A stretch of DNA of 13,818 nucleotides, from assembly GCA_022578965.1 (NCBI GenBank), contig MU401008.1:1-13818 (forward strand), read 5' to 3'. The notes beneath the pieces were generated by a model. The model was given only the letters and a program-made list of their open reading frames with translations, searched no databases and was not told the origin of the DNA. This document shows, one piece after another, positions 1-9,719 of the stretch. A program made the translations under genes and the position numbers. Within the stretch, counting starts at the first letter, position 1, and every line of letters starts with the position of its first letter. The DNA comes from Xylaria sp. FL1777. Taxonomy: Eukaryota; Ascomycota; Sordariomycetes; Xylariales; Xylariaceae.

Positions 1-862
1 TTAATTGTTTTAATAAGCATAACTGCAAAGTTATTATATTTTATATAATAATTAAAACAGTTTATAATATAATGCTTTTTTTATAACTAGTTTAAACTAT
101 TAATATAATGTTACTATAATAAAATACTATATATTAAATTAATTTAACTTGTTTAGCTTTAAGCTTAAGCTTATATAATTTATTAAATTAATAACGATTT
201 AAAATAATATTAGCAATAGCTTATATAAAGTTATATTTTAATATATACTATTAGTTATATTTTAATTATAATAAAATATGCTATATAAAATACTAAATAT
301 AATTGCTAAATAAATGCTTTAATATTGTATTACTAGCTAGTTTATTTAGTTTGCTAAGTTTTTTAATAAATTTTAAAAGTTTTAAAGCTATTAGTTTTTT
401 TAAAAAGCAACTATTAATTAAGCTAAAGCTAAAATTATTAAAAGTTTGCAGTTTTATAATAAAATAAAAAAATAACACTAGTTAATAAATTAATAAATAA
501 AGCTTAACTTTTAATTATTTAAGCTTAAAACACTATAATATAATAAAATATTTTAATTATAAAGTTAGCGCTAAATATAAGCATTATTATAAAAAGTTTT
601 AAGCAATATTATAATTGTTTTTTTTAAGTTTTGTTAGCAAATAATTTATAGGTATAAGTAATATATATACGTATATAAAGTAAACCCTAGCTTAAAAATT
701 AACAAGAGTGCTTTAAACTAAAATATATAAAACGTAAGCCCTAGATTTATAAATATATTTGCATGGGCCCCTAAAGGAAGTAAGTTATAGCTTGCAGCAA
801 GCGTAGCTTGCTGTTTTATGTTTTTAGTCTAAAGCACCTAAAATAAAGCTTGTGTTGCTTAA
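1..862 (+). repeat. Left arm of a large inverted repeat (palindrome)
   Basis: The reverse complement of this arm matches 880-1737 along its whole length. Position 57 pairs with 1681 and position 1 with 1737. In the outermost 57 bp there are 5 mismatches, all transitions and no gaps. Near the centre the arms differ by a 4-bp indel (about 848-854). The arm begins at the window edge and may continue beyond it, so its true end, terminal motif and target duplication cannot be judged. It holds slightly more G and C than its surroundings around 680-860, including GGGCCC at 765-770. It could be a foldback element, the long terminal inverted repeats of a DNA transposon, or two repeats joined head to head. 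The sequence shows the palindrome directly; its identity is unknown. Confidence 0.93.
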
Positions 863-1030
863 AAGCCACATATTTGTTATTAAGCAATATTTTATTTTAA
901 GTGCCTTAAACTAAAAACATAAAACAGCAAGCTACGCTTATTATAAGCTATAACTTATTTTCTTTAGGGGCCTATGTAAATATATTTGTAAGTTTAAAGC
1001 TTATGTTCTATATATTTTAGTTTAAAGTAC
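708..1030. repeat. Four alternating copies of a ~32-bp motif at the palindrome centre
   Basis: A motif of the form GTGCTTTARACTAAAA, a few bases, ATAAAAC, then AAGC occurs at 708-739 (+), 806-837 (-), 901-932 (+) and 999-1030 (-). The copies in one arm are inverted relative to each other. The arms are therefore themselves partly self-complementary, and the whole core can fold into more than one hairpin arrangement. Differences among copies are mainly transitions plus a one- to two-base difference beside ATAAAAC. The function is unknown. Such subterminal inverted motifs are known in some DNA transposons, but no transposase is recognisable here. Confidence 0.7.
795..813. repeat. Perfect 8-bp stem, 3-nt loop hairpin
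   Basis: CAGCAAGC, loop GTA, GCTTGCTG: an exact short inverted repeat and one of the most GC-rich spots in the window. It sits in the left arm beside the inverted motif copy at 806-837. In the right arm the outer half of the matching stem has been altered by transitions (near 926-943), so the hairpin survives only on the left. Helitron ends carry short GC-rich hairpins, but no adjacent CTRR end was confirmed, so I do not call one. Confidence 0.6.
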
Positions 1031-1737
1031 TTTTGTTAATTTTTAAGCTAAAGTTTACTTTGTATATATATGCATACTATTTATACCTATAGATTATTTG
1101 CTAATAAAACTTAAAAAAAACAATTATAATATTGCTTAAAGCTTTTTATAGTAATGCTTATATTTAGCGCTAACTTTATAATTAAAATACTTTATTATAT
1201 TATAGTATTTTAAGCTTAAACAATTAAAAGTTAAGCTTTATTTATTAATTTATTAATTAGTGTTATTTTTTTATTTTATTATAAAACTGCAAACTTTTAA
1301 TAATTTTAGCTTTAGCTTAATTAATAATTGCTTTTTAAAAAAACTAATAGCTTTAAAACTTTTAAAATTTATTAAAAAATTTAGCAAACTAAATAAACTA
1401 GCTAATAATACAATATTAAAATATTTATTTAATAATTATATTTAGTATTTTATATAGCATATTTTGCTGCAATTAAAACATAACTAATAATACATATTAA
1501 AATATAACTTTATATAAGCTATTATTAATATTATTTTAAATTATTATTAATTTAATAAATTATATAAGCTTAAGCTTAAAGCTAAGCAAATTAAATTAAT
1601 TTAATATATAGTATTTTATTATAGTAATATTATATTAATAACTTAAACTAATTATAAAAAAAGCATTATATTATAAATTATTTTAGTTATTATATAAAAT
1701 ATAATAACTTTATAGTTATACTTATTAAAATAATTAA
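880..1737 (-). repeat. Right arm of the large inverted repeat
   Basis: This is the mirror copy of 1-862, separated from it by a loop of about 17 nt (863-879). Differences from the left arm are transitions on both strands. For example, the left arm has GCAGC at 794-798 where the aligned right arm reads ATAAT. This shows that each copy was mutated independently after the inverted duplication formed, as RIP does. The match reaches at least 1737, where the left arm runs out at the window edge. Whether it extends further cannot be seen here. Confidence 0.92.
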
Positions 1738-3544
1738 AATATAATTAGTTTAATTTAATTGTTTTAATTTTTAATATTTATTTATTATTAATAATAAATA
1801 ATATAATAAAAGTTAATTAATATTATATAAATAGTTATAAAAGTATATTTTTATTATTTAATAAAATAATGTTATATAAGCTAAATTAGCTTTAAAATGC
1901 TTTATATATATTATTTTTAAGCTTAAATAAACTATTTAAAAATACTTTATTAATTTATTTTATAACTTTTTATTTAATTAAAAAATTGCGTTTATAGCTA
2001 TTAATAAGCTTTATATAGTTTATTAATAAAAAGATTTCTAAATTATATATTTTAATATATATTATATAAAAGCATTAATTTTATAAAATATATTATAATT
2101 TAGCTATATTGCTATATTAAGCTTAAACGCTTAAAAGTTTATATTACTTAAAGCTAAATTTTAATAACAAAATATTTGTTTAAAAAAACTATAATTTGTT
2201 TATACTTTAGTTAATTAGCTTAATATATTTTTTGTTGTTTATTTTATAAAAAAAAGTACTATTATAAAAAATTACTAGTAATTAAGTTTTTTAATTAATA
2301 AAACATAATATAGTATAGCATATTTAATTTTTAAAACTATTGTTTTTATAAATAGCAAAAAAAAGCTTATTATTATATACTATTTTTTAATAATATAGCT
2401 TTAAAAATTAAAGTTTATTTTAACTAAAATAAAGCGCTTTATTTAAAAATATAATATAAATATATGTTTTAATAACTAATAGTAATTATATAATAAGTTT
2501 ATAAAGCTAGATTTTTTTTATTAAATTATGTTTATTATTATAACTTTTAAAATAAAAATAAATATTTATAATATAACGTATATTGTTTAGTTTAGCTTTA
2601 TTGCTTTTAAAAACTTTTTAAATTTGTTATAAAAGTTTAGTTAAGCTATTTAAAATAATATAACATAAAAAATAGCATTTTTTTTTGCTTTTTATTAGTA
2701 TTTTAATTTACTAAAAGCGCAAAAAATTAAGCTTTTTAAACTAAAGCATAAAAAAAAGCTACTAAAAAACAATCAAAATAATTTATGCTTTATAATAAAT
2801 ATAAATAATAATATATTAAAAAGCTTAATATTTAGCTATATAGTTTATATTATTAAACTATTAATTAATTATAATTAATAAGCTTAAAAATAAAAATAAT
2901 TTAATAATTAACTTTAAACTAAAATAATTTAAGCTAATTAAGCTTATTAAATAAACTAAAACTAAACTAAAGTTTAAAAATAAGCTATAAACTATTTAGC
3001 TAAGCATATATAAGTTTATAAATATAAAATGCTTTAAAAAGTATGCTTTATAGTTTTTATAATAACTAAATAATAAAAATATTAAAAAGCAAAAAAATAT
3101 ATAATAAAAAGTGTGCTATAACTTATATTATTATAATTTTAGCTAATTATTAAAGTTGCTGCTAAAAATATACTAGCAATTTGTGCTTTAAAAAAGAACT
3201 ATTTTTTAGTTTTTATAGCAAAAGCTTTAAAAATTCTGCATAAAACATTTTATAAACTTATATTAACACTTAAACTTTATTATTAATAGCATAGCAAAAT
3301 ATTTTATGCTAAAAAAAGTTTAATAATATATTATTATTATATTTAATAAAATAATTAATATAAATATTATGTTTTTTTTAATTTATAATGCTATAAAAAT
3401 ATTTAAATAAAATAAATAAAAAAAATATAGCTATGTTTTATATGCTAAGCTTTTTATAATATATTAGCATGTTTTTAATAAGCATATTAAACATTTTATA
3501 AATAAAGCATAAATTAAAAATGTTATTAAAAATATATTTTGTTT

Positions 3545-3775
3545 AACTTTAAAATTAATACTAAAAATGCAAATAAAGCAGCAGTTAAATATTTATTAAA
3601 TGCTTAATATATAATTAAACTAGTTAGCTTTATGCTTAGTAGTAATTATAACTTTTATTTTATTATTTTTAGTAAAACTAATTATAATTATATTACTTTT
3701 AAGTATTTTTTATATATATATAAATATATTACTAGTTATAAATTTATTAATATAATTTAAATTACTAAAGCATAA
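3545..3775 (+). pseudogene. Weak possible coding relic, unidentified
   Basis: About 77 codons from AAC at 3545 contain only two stops (TAA near 3605 and near the end). The local composition predicts about one stop per ten codons. The translation is less repetitive than its neighbours (for example NANKAAVKYLLNA and SFMLSSNYNFYF), and the base composition is slightly richer in G and C. I recognise no family. Across six frames and 13.8 kb, one or two runs like this are expected by chance, so this is a pointer rather than a gene call. Confidence 0.15.
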
Positions 3776-3819
3776 TAAAAAATCGCTAGTAAATAATAGT
3801 TTTAAAAAGCTAAAAAAAA

Positions 3820-4240
3820 AGCAAAAAAAGTAAAACATATATAATATTTTGTGCTAATTTATATTTAGCTATAGTTCTTTAGTTTTTTTTTTTTTTTTTT
3901 TTGCTTTTTTATAATTAAAAGTATATAACTGCTATTTTTTATTACTTTTAATAAATAGCTCATTTTTATTAGCTAAACTTAGTATGTTTTACTATATTAA
4001 AACTTTAATTAATTAAACAACTTTAGTATTAAACTTATTAATTTTAGTATTAGCAAATTGTTGTTTTTTTTTTATTAATAAATTTAGCGCATTAAAAAGA
4101 TTATATAACGTAATATAGCTATTAGTACGTTTTTTAATATTGCTATTAATATATATTTTATAAGTATATTTAATAACATTTTAATTAATAAAAAAAAAAA
4201 TATACTGCTTATTTTAATATATTTAAAAAAACTGTTTTAT
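3820..4240 (-). pseudogene. Weak possible coding relic on the minus strand, unidentified
   Basis: Read on the minus strand in the frame with codon GCG at 4090-4088, there is a protein-like stretch. About 55 codons are stop-free (including NSNIKKRTNSYIT and NLLIKKKQQFANTK), followed by a lysine-rich tail with scattered stops where glutamine, arginine or tryptophan codons could have stood. A basic tail would fit the C-terminus of a DNA-transposon transposase, but no catalytic motif was found. The poly-T tract at 3883-3902 becomes a run of lysine codons in this frame and inflates the open appearance. Confidence 0.15.
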
Positions 4241-5174
4241 ATTATTATAAATTAAAGTAATATAAAAGCTTATAATAACTAATTAATTAAATATAACAAA
4301 AATATTCCGCGTAAAATTCTTGTTATTTTTTATATTAATTATAAAAGCATTATTAATATATTTTAAAGCTAAATTAATAGCTTTTTACTTACTTTTAGCT
4401 ATAATACATTAAATAAAGCCTAACTATAGTATTTTTATTGCAAGTTTTAGTTTTATAACATTAAAATAAAATAATTAAGCAAAATATAATATTTTTAGTT
4501 TATAATTACTAAACTTTTTTTTATAAAAAAAAATAAAAAAATAAAAAATAATTTAACGTAATATTTTATAGTTACTAAGCTAAATTGCTATAATTATTAT
4601 AAATAAATATTTTATAATATTTATATATTAGCAATAGCTTTAAAACTTAATATTAATTAATTTGCTTTTGTTTTAAGTATATTTTTTTATTTAACTTATA
4701 TATTTTAATTATTAAAACTATAAAGCTATAATTTTTTGCTTAAGTAATATAAAATCTATGCTTTTTAATGTTGTTTAAATATAGTTTAGTTAAACTTTAT
4801 TAAAAAATAATATATTAAATTTAACTAAGTTATAAATTAAAAACGCTAAAATATAAGCATAAAACTTATTATGTAATAATAGCAAAGCTTAATAGTATTA
4901 AACTTTATTTTTTTTAATATGCTGCTTATAGCTAAAGAATTACATGTTATATTTTATAAAAAAATCTTAAAAAGTCCAAAAAATTAGTTAAATAAAATTT
5001 AACGCAATATAAAAAAAAGCTAGTATAAAAAACATTTATTATTTATAGTTATATATATTGCTTGCTTTTATTTAAGCAGCTATTATAGCTTAAATAAAAA
5101 ATATAGTTTTTTAATTTTTATATATTATTATAAATTGTTTATTATAGTTTTAATAATTTAAAATAATATAAAAT

Positions 5175-5179
5175 AAAGT
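5175..5179 (+). repeat. 5' target-site duplication AAAGT
   Basis: AAAGT lies directly before the first base of the 5' LTR (5180). An identical AAAGT lies directly after the last base of the 3' LTR (12884-12888). A 5-bp duplication is normal for Ty3/Gypsy integrases. The exact match fixes both element ends and indicates that this copy integrated as one unit, rather than being assembled by recombination between copies. Confidence 0.9.
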
Positions 5180-5673
5180 TGTTATAAAATTAGCACTAAG
5201 GTGGCCTTTAAAGCAGCTTAATGCTTTTATATATACTTTACACCTTTTTTTTTGTTAGCTAAAGCTAAAGTTACGTAATAACTTATTTAGTTTATTAAAC
5301 TTATAGTAATTTAAGGCTTATTAAGCTTACAGTAATTTAAAGCTTACTAAGCTTACAGTAATTTAATGCTTACTAAACTTGCAGTAATTTAAAAAAAGTT
5401 ACTATTTTTTTTACTTTTTTTTTATTTATATAATTATGCACTTTTTATATTTAGTTATTTATTTAGTTCTAGTTTTTTAGCTATTAATTTTTTATAACTG
5501 CTAAGCACTAATATATTTATTACTTTTAATTCTTTAAAACTTTTATTAATATATAGTAATAAAAGTACTTTAAAAACTTCTTTAACGAATTACTATTAAA
5601 AATCTTATTATTACTTGCAAATTAAAACCCTAAAAGCAAATTTATTATATTAATATATAATAAGTTTATTATA
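5180..5673 (+). repeat. 5' LTR (494 bp)
   Basis: It aligns to 12390-12883 without a single gap. By hand count there are 56 mismatches (about 89% identity), and every one is a C/T or A/G transition. It starts TGTTATA and ends TGTTATA; the final TA is the expected RIP product of the canonical CA end. An LTR carries promoter and polyadenylation signals, but a TATA box cannot be picked out in sequence this AT-rich. It contains four 26-bp tandem repeats (5289-5392) and an AT-rich palindrome near its 3' end (5640-5665). Confidence 0.96.
5289..5392 (+). repeat. Four 26-bp tandem repeats in the 5' LTR
   Basis: Units lie at 5289-5314, 5315-5340, 5341-5366 and 5367-5392. Each has the form NGCTTAYTAAGCTTACAG followed by TAATTTAA, with RIP-type variation. 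The same array is at 12499-12602 in the 3' LTR. Short direct repeats in the upstream half of an LTR often act as enhancer-like elements that bind host factors. That role is an inference from position only. Confidence 0.85.
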
Positions 5674-5676
5674 TTT

Positions 5677-5690
5677 TAATAGCTTTTTAA
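5677..5690 (+). other. Possible degraded tRNA primer-binding site
   Basis: TAATAGCTTTTT begins three bases after the LTR end. Reverse transcription is usually primed by a tRNA whose 3' CCA pairs with TGG at this place. TAATAGC is what TGGTAGC would become after G-to-A changes. The original bases are gone, so the tRNA cannot be named, and position is the main evidence. Confidence 0.3.
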
Positions 5691-6341
5691 TTAATAAAAC
5701 TTAACATATAAAAACAAATATTAGTATAAAAAATTAAATAATAAACAATTTATAAAATAAACTTTTAAAAGTATATTAAAAAAATATTCAAAAAACAAAA
5801 ATGCTAAATAATATTATATAAATAAACTTTACTTAATAATTAATAAAACTAAATTTAAGTTATATTATTAAAAACAAAAAGTTAAAAATTAAGTTTAAAG
5901 ATTTTAAAAACTTTTAAAACTAGTAATATATTAAAACAACAAACTTTAGCACTTTTATTAGTTACTTTTATTAAAAAAAAAGCAATAGCAAAAAAAAAAA
6001 AGTTAAGCAGTAGTAATAAAAAAGAACTAATATTAACACTAGTGCTATAAAGCAAATTAGTTATTTTAACTTAAAAAATAGCTTAAACATTAAGCATTAT
6101 AACCTTTAAACTAGCATAAACATTAGCTATAATAATTAAAGCAGCAATAATACTTGCTATTATAATAATAAGTTAAAGCTTTAAACAAATAATTATATTA
6201 TAACTAATATTAATATTACTATTAATAAACTTAACGTTTATTTTTATTATTATTATATTTAAAATAATAACTTAAAATAAAAAACCTAACTTTTTATTAT
6301 TATTATTACTTTTACTATTAAAATTATTTATAATATTAAAA

Positions 6342-6950
6342 ATGCTAAACATTAAAAGTTTTAAACCTATTGCTTTAAAGCTTTATAATAAATTTATAAA
6401 TATAAAAACCTTTTTAATTTATGCTAAACTTTATTTAAAATAGTACTTTATTACTATTATAAAAAAAGATTAAAAAATAATAACTACTTTATAATTTTTA
6501 TTAAAAAAAGTATTAAAATAGTTTTAATTTATTTTAAAAATTTTTTTAAAAGTTAATAAGTTAACTAACTTTAAGCTAAAAATAAAAGAAATTTTTAAAA
6601 ACTACATTAAGTTTAAAAATTAAATAAAAGCATTATTTAAAAACACTTAAAAAGCAAAACATATAAAAAAAGCATTTTATTGCTTAAAACAAATAAAAGC
6701 AGCAGTAAATTATGCTATAAAATTTAAACAATTAGTAGCAATTTTAAAATTATTTAAGCTTGCATTATTTTATTTATTTTATAGTAAACTTAAGACTTAA
6801 GTTTAAAATAAACTATATAAAATAAATAAACTAGCAAAAATTAATATATATATTAATATAGCTATTATAATTAATTAATAATTATTTAATTAGTATTTTA
6901 AAACTAAAAAAACTAAAAAAAACAAAAAAAAAAATATTTAAAAGAATATT
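6342..6950 (+). pseudogene. gag: Gag capsid-like region
   Basis: The in-frame translation keeps the outline of a Ty3/Gypsy Gag (retrotrans_gag) domain. KLYNK at 6378 corresponds to the usual KPYDG-like start, followed by TFLIYAKLYLK. Further on is a block at 6672 on (AFYCLKQIKAAVNYAIKFKQL) that resembles the family pattern of an L-x-Q motif, then a V-x-x-Y-x-x-x-F helix, then LFYLFYSKLK. In the living element this protein would form the virus-like particle that packages the RNA. The upstream in-frame sequence is Thr/Ile/Leu/Ala rich, which after reversing the mutation bias suggests a Thr/Ser/Pro-rich disordered N-terminus. Stops are scattered through it. Confidence 0.75.
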
Positions 6951-7016
6951 AAATAAAGATTTAAGCAAATTAGTAAAGTTTAAAAATAATAATCTTAAAA
7001 TATGTTTAAAGTTAAA

Positions 7017-7058
7017 TGTTATAACTATAAAAAAAAAGAACACTTTTAAAAATAATGC
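7017..7058 (+). pseudogene. Gag CCHC zinc knuckle remnant
   Basis: The translation from 7017 is CYNYKKKEHF, stop, K, stop, C. Codon spacing is exactly that of C-x2-C-x4-H-x4-C: Cys at 7017, Tyr at 7026 where the second Cys should be (TGT to TAT), His at 7041 and Cys at 7056. The two Gly positions normally found inside the knuckle are Lys and Glu, again G-to-A products. The knuckle binds the element's own RNA during packaging. It is in the same frame as the RT and integrase downstream. Confidence 0.9.
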
Positions 7059-8777
7059 TAATTTAAAAAAAAGAATAAAAAAAAAAAGCTATAAAAAAAG
7101 AAAGATTTTTTAACTTAAGAAAAAAATATAAGTTATAAAAGTTTAAAACAATAAAAAACAATAAAGCAATTTAAAAAATATGTTTTTAAAGCAAAAATAT
7201 AAAGTTATTATTTTAGGTTAAAACAAAAGTGCTATACTAAATAAATTTAAATGCTTTATTTATATAAATTAAAATAAACAAGCATATAAATATTATTTAA
7301 AAGCTTTATAATTATTAAAATAAATTATAAAAAGATATATTTGCTATATAAATAATTAAAGTTATTTAATATATAATTTAAAAAAATAGTTTAATTAAAA
7401 ATAGCAAACAATAAAAAGTAATAAGTTAATATAATTAGCAAATTTATAAAACTATAAAAACTTTAAACTATTAAAGCTTAAAATATAGCTTAAAAAAAAG
7501 TTATATTTAAAAGAATAAAACTATAATTATAAATAGTATAATTATTAAACTAATTATGAACTACTAAAATATTTAGTTGTTAAATAAACTTAAAAAAACA
7601 GAACTTATAAAACTTTAAAGCAAAAACAAATAAGATTAAAAGCTATAAAAAATACTACAAAAAAAAAACTAATAAAAATAAATAAAGTATTTTTATAGCT
7701 TAAATTGCTTTAAATGCAACAAAATAAAAAAGCATTAATAATTAGCGCAAAAATTAATACGTTTTAAAAACTAAAGCTAATAATTTAATTAATTACTAAA
7801 AGTTATTATTATAATAAAACTATAATAAAAAACAATAATAATATTTTATGCTTAAAAAATTTAAGATATAATAAAATATTATAAAATTGCTATATAATAT
7901 ATTATTGCTACTAATATTTACTTAATAAACTAAAAAATAATTAGTTTTTTAAACAAATTATAAAAATAAAAATATAGAACTTTTACGAATTAAAATGGTT
8001 AGTTATAACTATAGTTTACTATAAAAATCTATAAAAATTTATAACATTTAAAAAGAATTTTAATTATACTTATAACATTATTTTAAAAAAATATAAAAAT
8101 AACTGCTATAAATATTACTAGCTAATTAAAGCATAATTATATTAAAAAATAGTTGCTAAAAGTAAAAAAGCTTAAAAACTATAATTTAAAGCTTAACTAA
8201 AAGCAAAAACAAAATAAAGCATAATAACATCTAAAGTGCAAAATAAAACAAGCATTTAAACATTTTATAAAAAAAAATCAAAAAATAAAATAAATACTTA
8301 CTAAAAAAGCAGTAAATAGCTAAAAAAACTAAAGCTTTACGTAAAGTTTAATGTAATAACTAGCAAAACTAATTTAAAGTTAAACTTATATATTAAAAAA
8401 GAAAATATAATACTTTAATTAATTTAAAAGTATAAACTAATATAATTTTATTTAAAGTAGCAAAACAAAATAAAATTCTTTAGAAATATAAACAAAAATC
8501 TTAAAAAATTAAAAGATTTAATAGAAGTACTTTTAGCTATAATAATAATTATATACTTAAAAAAACTAAACCTTTTAATATATTTATATAAAAATATAAA
8601 AAATAAATTGTATTAAATATTGCTAATATATTTAATTATAATATTATTTTAGGAATATTATAGCTAAAAACTAGCAACTTTTTAATTTAATAAAAAGCAA
8701 AAACTATTAATTAAGAAAGTAAAAAACAAAGCAAAAAAATCAGAAAAATTGCAAAAAAAATCCTGAACAGAATACTA
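7059..8777 (+). other. Gag-RT linker; protease expected here but not recognised
   Basis: About 570 codons of the same frame separate the zinc knuckle from RT. The aspartic protease of Ty3/Gypsy elements belongs here, with a D-T/S-G-A core. The best in-frame candidate is LKTKANNLIN at 7764-7793, which resembles an L-x-T-G-A-N-x-L-I pattern. However, its catalytic position is AAA (Lys), and that is not a one-step transition product of an Asp codon. I therefore do not call the protease. The segment is strongly A-rich on the plus strand, like the rest of the coding strand. Confidence 0.4.
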
Positions 8778-9536
8778 AAGGTATATTATAAATTTTACAA
8801 ACTATTTAAAAAAAAAGAAAAAAAAGAACTTTTTAAATATAGCTTATAGAATTACTACATTTTTATTAAAAAAAAATATTAATTAAAGCTTTATTAAGTA
8901 TACTATATAAGCTTAAACAAAACAAACGCTTTATAGAAATATATTTAAAAAAATTTAGCAAAAGGATTTTTAAAAAAATTTTAGTTATTTGCTAAATACT
9001 TTATAGTACTAGTACTTAAAATAAAAAATAAAAAACAACTAATTAATAAAAAAAAAAAACTAGTATAGCAAATAATAATTAATTATTAACTATTAAACGT
9101 AATTATTATTATAAATAAATACTTTTTTATTTTATTAATAACTATAAAAGAAAATATTAATTAAGCAAAATAGTTTATAGTAATTAATATTTTAAATAAA
9201 TATTATACTATTAAAATAGCTAAAAGAAAAAAATAAAAAACTGCTATATAAACAGTATATAAACTATATAAATATATAGTTATGCTATAAAAACTATAAA
9301 ATATATTAGCTAGTTTTTAATATATAATAATAATAATTTTATAAAAGTTTTTAAATAAGTTTATGTTTATTTATTTAAATAATATTTTAATTTACTTTAA
9401 AACACTAAAAGAACATAAAAAACACGTAATTTAAGTATTAAAAATACTTAAACAAGCAAAATTATAACTTAATACAAAAAAGTATATATAGCATATATAA
9501 AAAATTAACTTTTTAAGATTTATAATTACTTTAAAA
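8778..9536 (+). pseudogene. Reverse transcriptase domain remnant
   Basis: The frame-consistent trace begins with KVYYKFYKLFKKKE (8778 on), the usual segment before RT. KNLAKGFL follows at 8949 (family consensus ENLxKGFI). The DYRxLN box appears as NY-stop-LLN at 9081-9098. AK-stop-F-x-V-I-N-I-L at 9165 on matches the AKxFTxLDL box, with its catalytic Asp now Asn at 9186. KTAI at about 9219 matches the KTAFRTRYG box. The metal-binding YLDD appears as YLNN in FIYLNNILIY (9366-9395), followed by KTLKEHKKHV. The closing box FLGFIIT reads FLRFIIT at 9510-9530. RT copies the RNA into DNA in the particle; loss of all active-site Asp residues would abolish that. Confidence 0.93.
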
Positions 9537-9719
9537 TAAATATAAATTTAATAGTTAAAAATTAATATAGTATAAAACTAGAAAATATTTAATTTAGCTA
9601 CTGTTATAAATATATAATAAGCATTAAGATTTTTAAACTATGTTTAAATGTTAATTTAAGACTTTAAAAAAATAGCATTTTACTTTATAAAGTATATAAA
9701 AAAAAAATACGAAAAAAAA

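Larger units (their letters stand above)
1738..5174. other. AT-rich region without a recognisable gene
   Basis: About 3.4 kb of very AT-rich sequence between the palindrome and the retrotransposon. All six frames are broken by stops at the density expected for this base composition. It contains long homopolymer tracts, for example 20 T at 3883-3902. I saw no tRNA, rRNA, LTR pair or terminal inverted repeat. Two stretches that look slightly more protein-like are listed separately. It is most simply read as heavily RIP-mutated older repeats, into which the retrotransposon at 5180 inserted. Confidence 0.6.

Noticed and set aside
293..478. 61-codon minus-strand ORF as a real gene
   Set aside because: It lies inside one arm of a RIP-mutated palindrome, has no recognisable domain, an extreme Leu/Ile/Lys/Phe composition and no upstream context. 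In about 14 kb of 85-88% AT DNA one or two frames of this length are expected by chance.
676..745. CCCTAG and CCCTAA-like strings as telomeric repeats
   Set aside because: They are isolated single occurrences (also 5627 and 12837 in the LTRs), not tandem arrays.
765..820. Helitron 3' end (hairpin plus CTRR)
   Set aside because: The hairpin is real, but no boundary, CTRR end or Rep/helicase trace was found, and the surrounding palindrome explains the sequence better.
708..1030. CRISPR array
   Set aside because: The repeats alternate in orientation, with no regular spacers and no cas genes.
1260..1445. 61-codon plus-strand ORF as a real gene
   Set aside because: It is the mirror copy of 293-478 in the right arm, so it is not independent evidence. 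Survival in both arms is reported as an observation, not as a CDS.
3883..3902. Poly-T tract as the poly-A tail of a minus-strand retroelement or as a terminator
   Set aside because: Homopolymer runs of this kind occur throughout the window, and no LINE-type RT or target duplication was seen beside it.
7764..7793. Retropepsin active site (LKTKANNLIN)
   Set aside because: The catalytic Asp position is Lys (AAA), which is not a single transition from GAT or GAC, and the flanking sequence does not match well. It is kept only as a tentative note.
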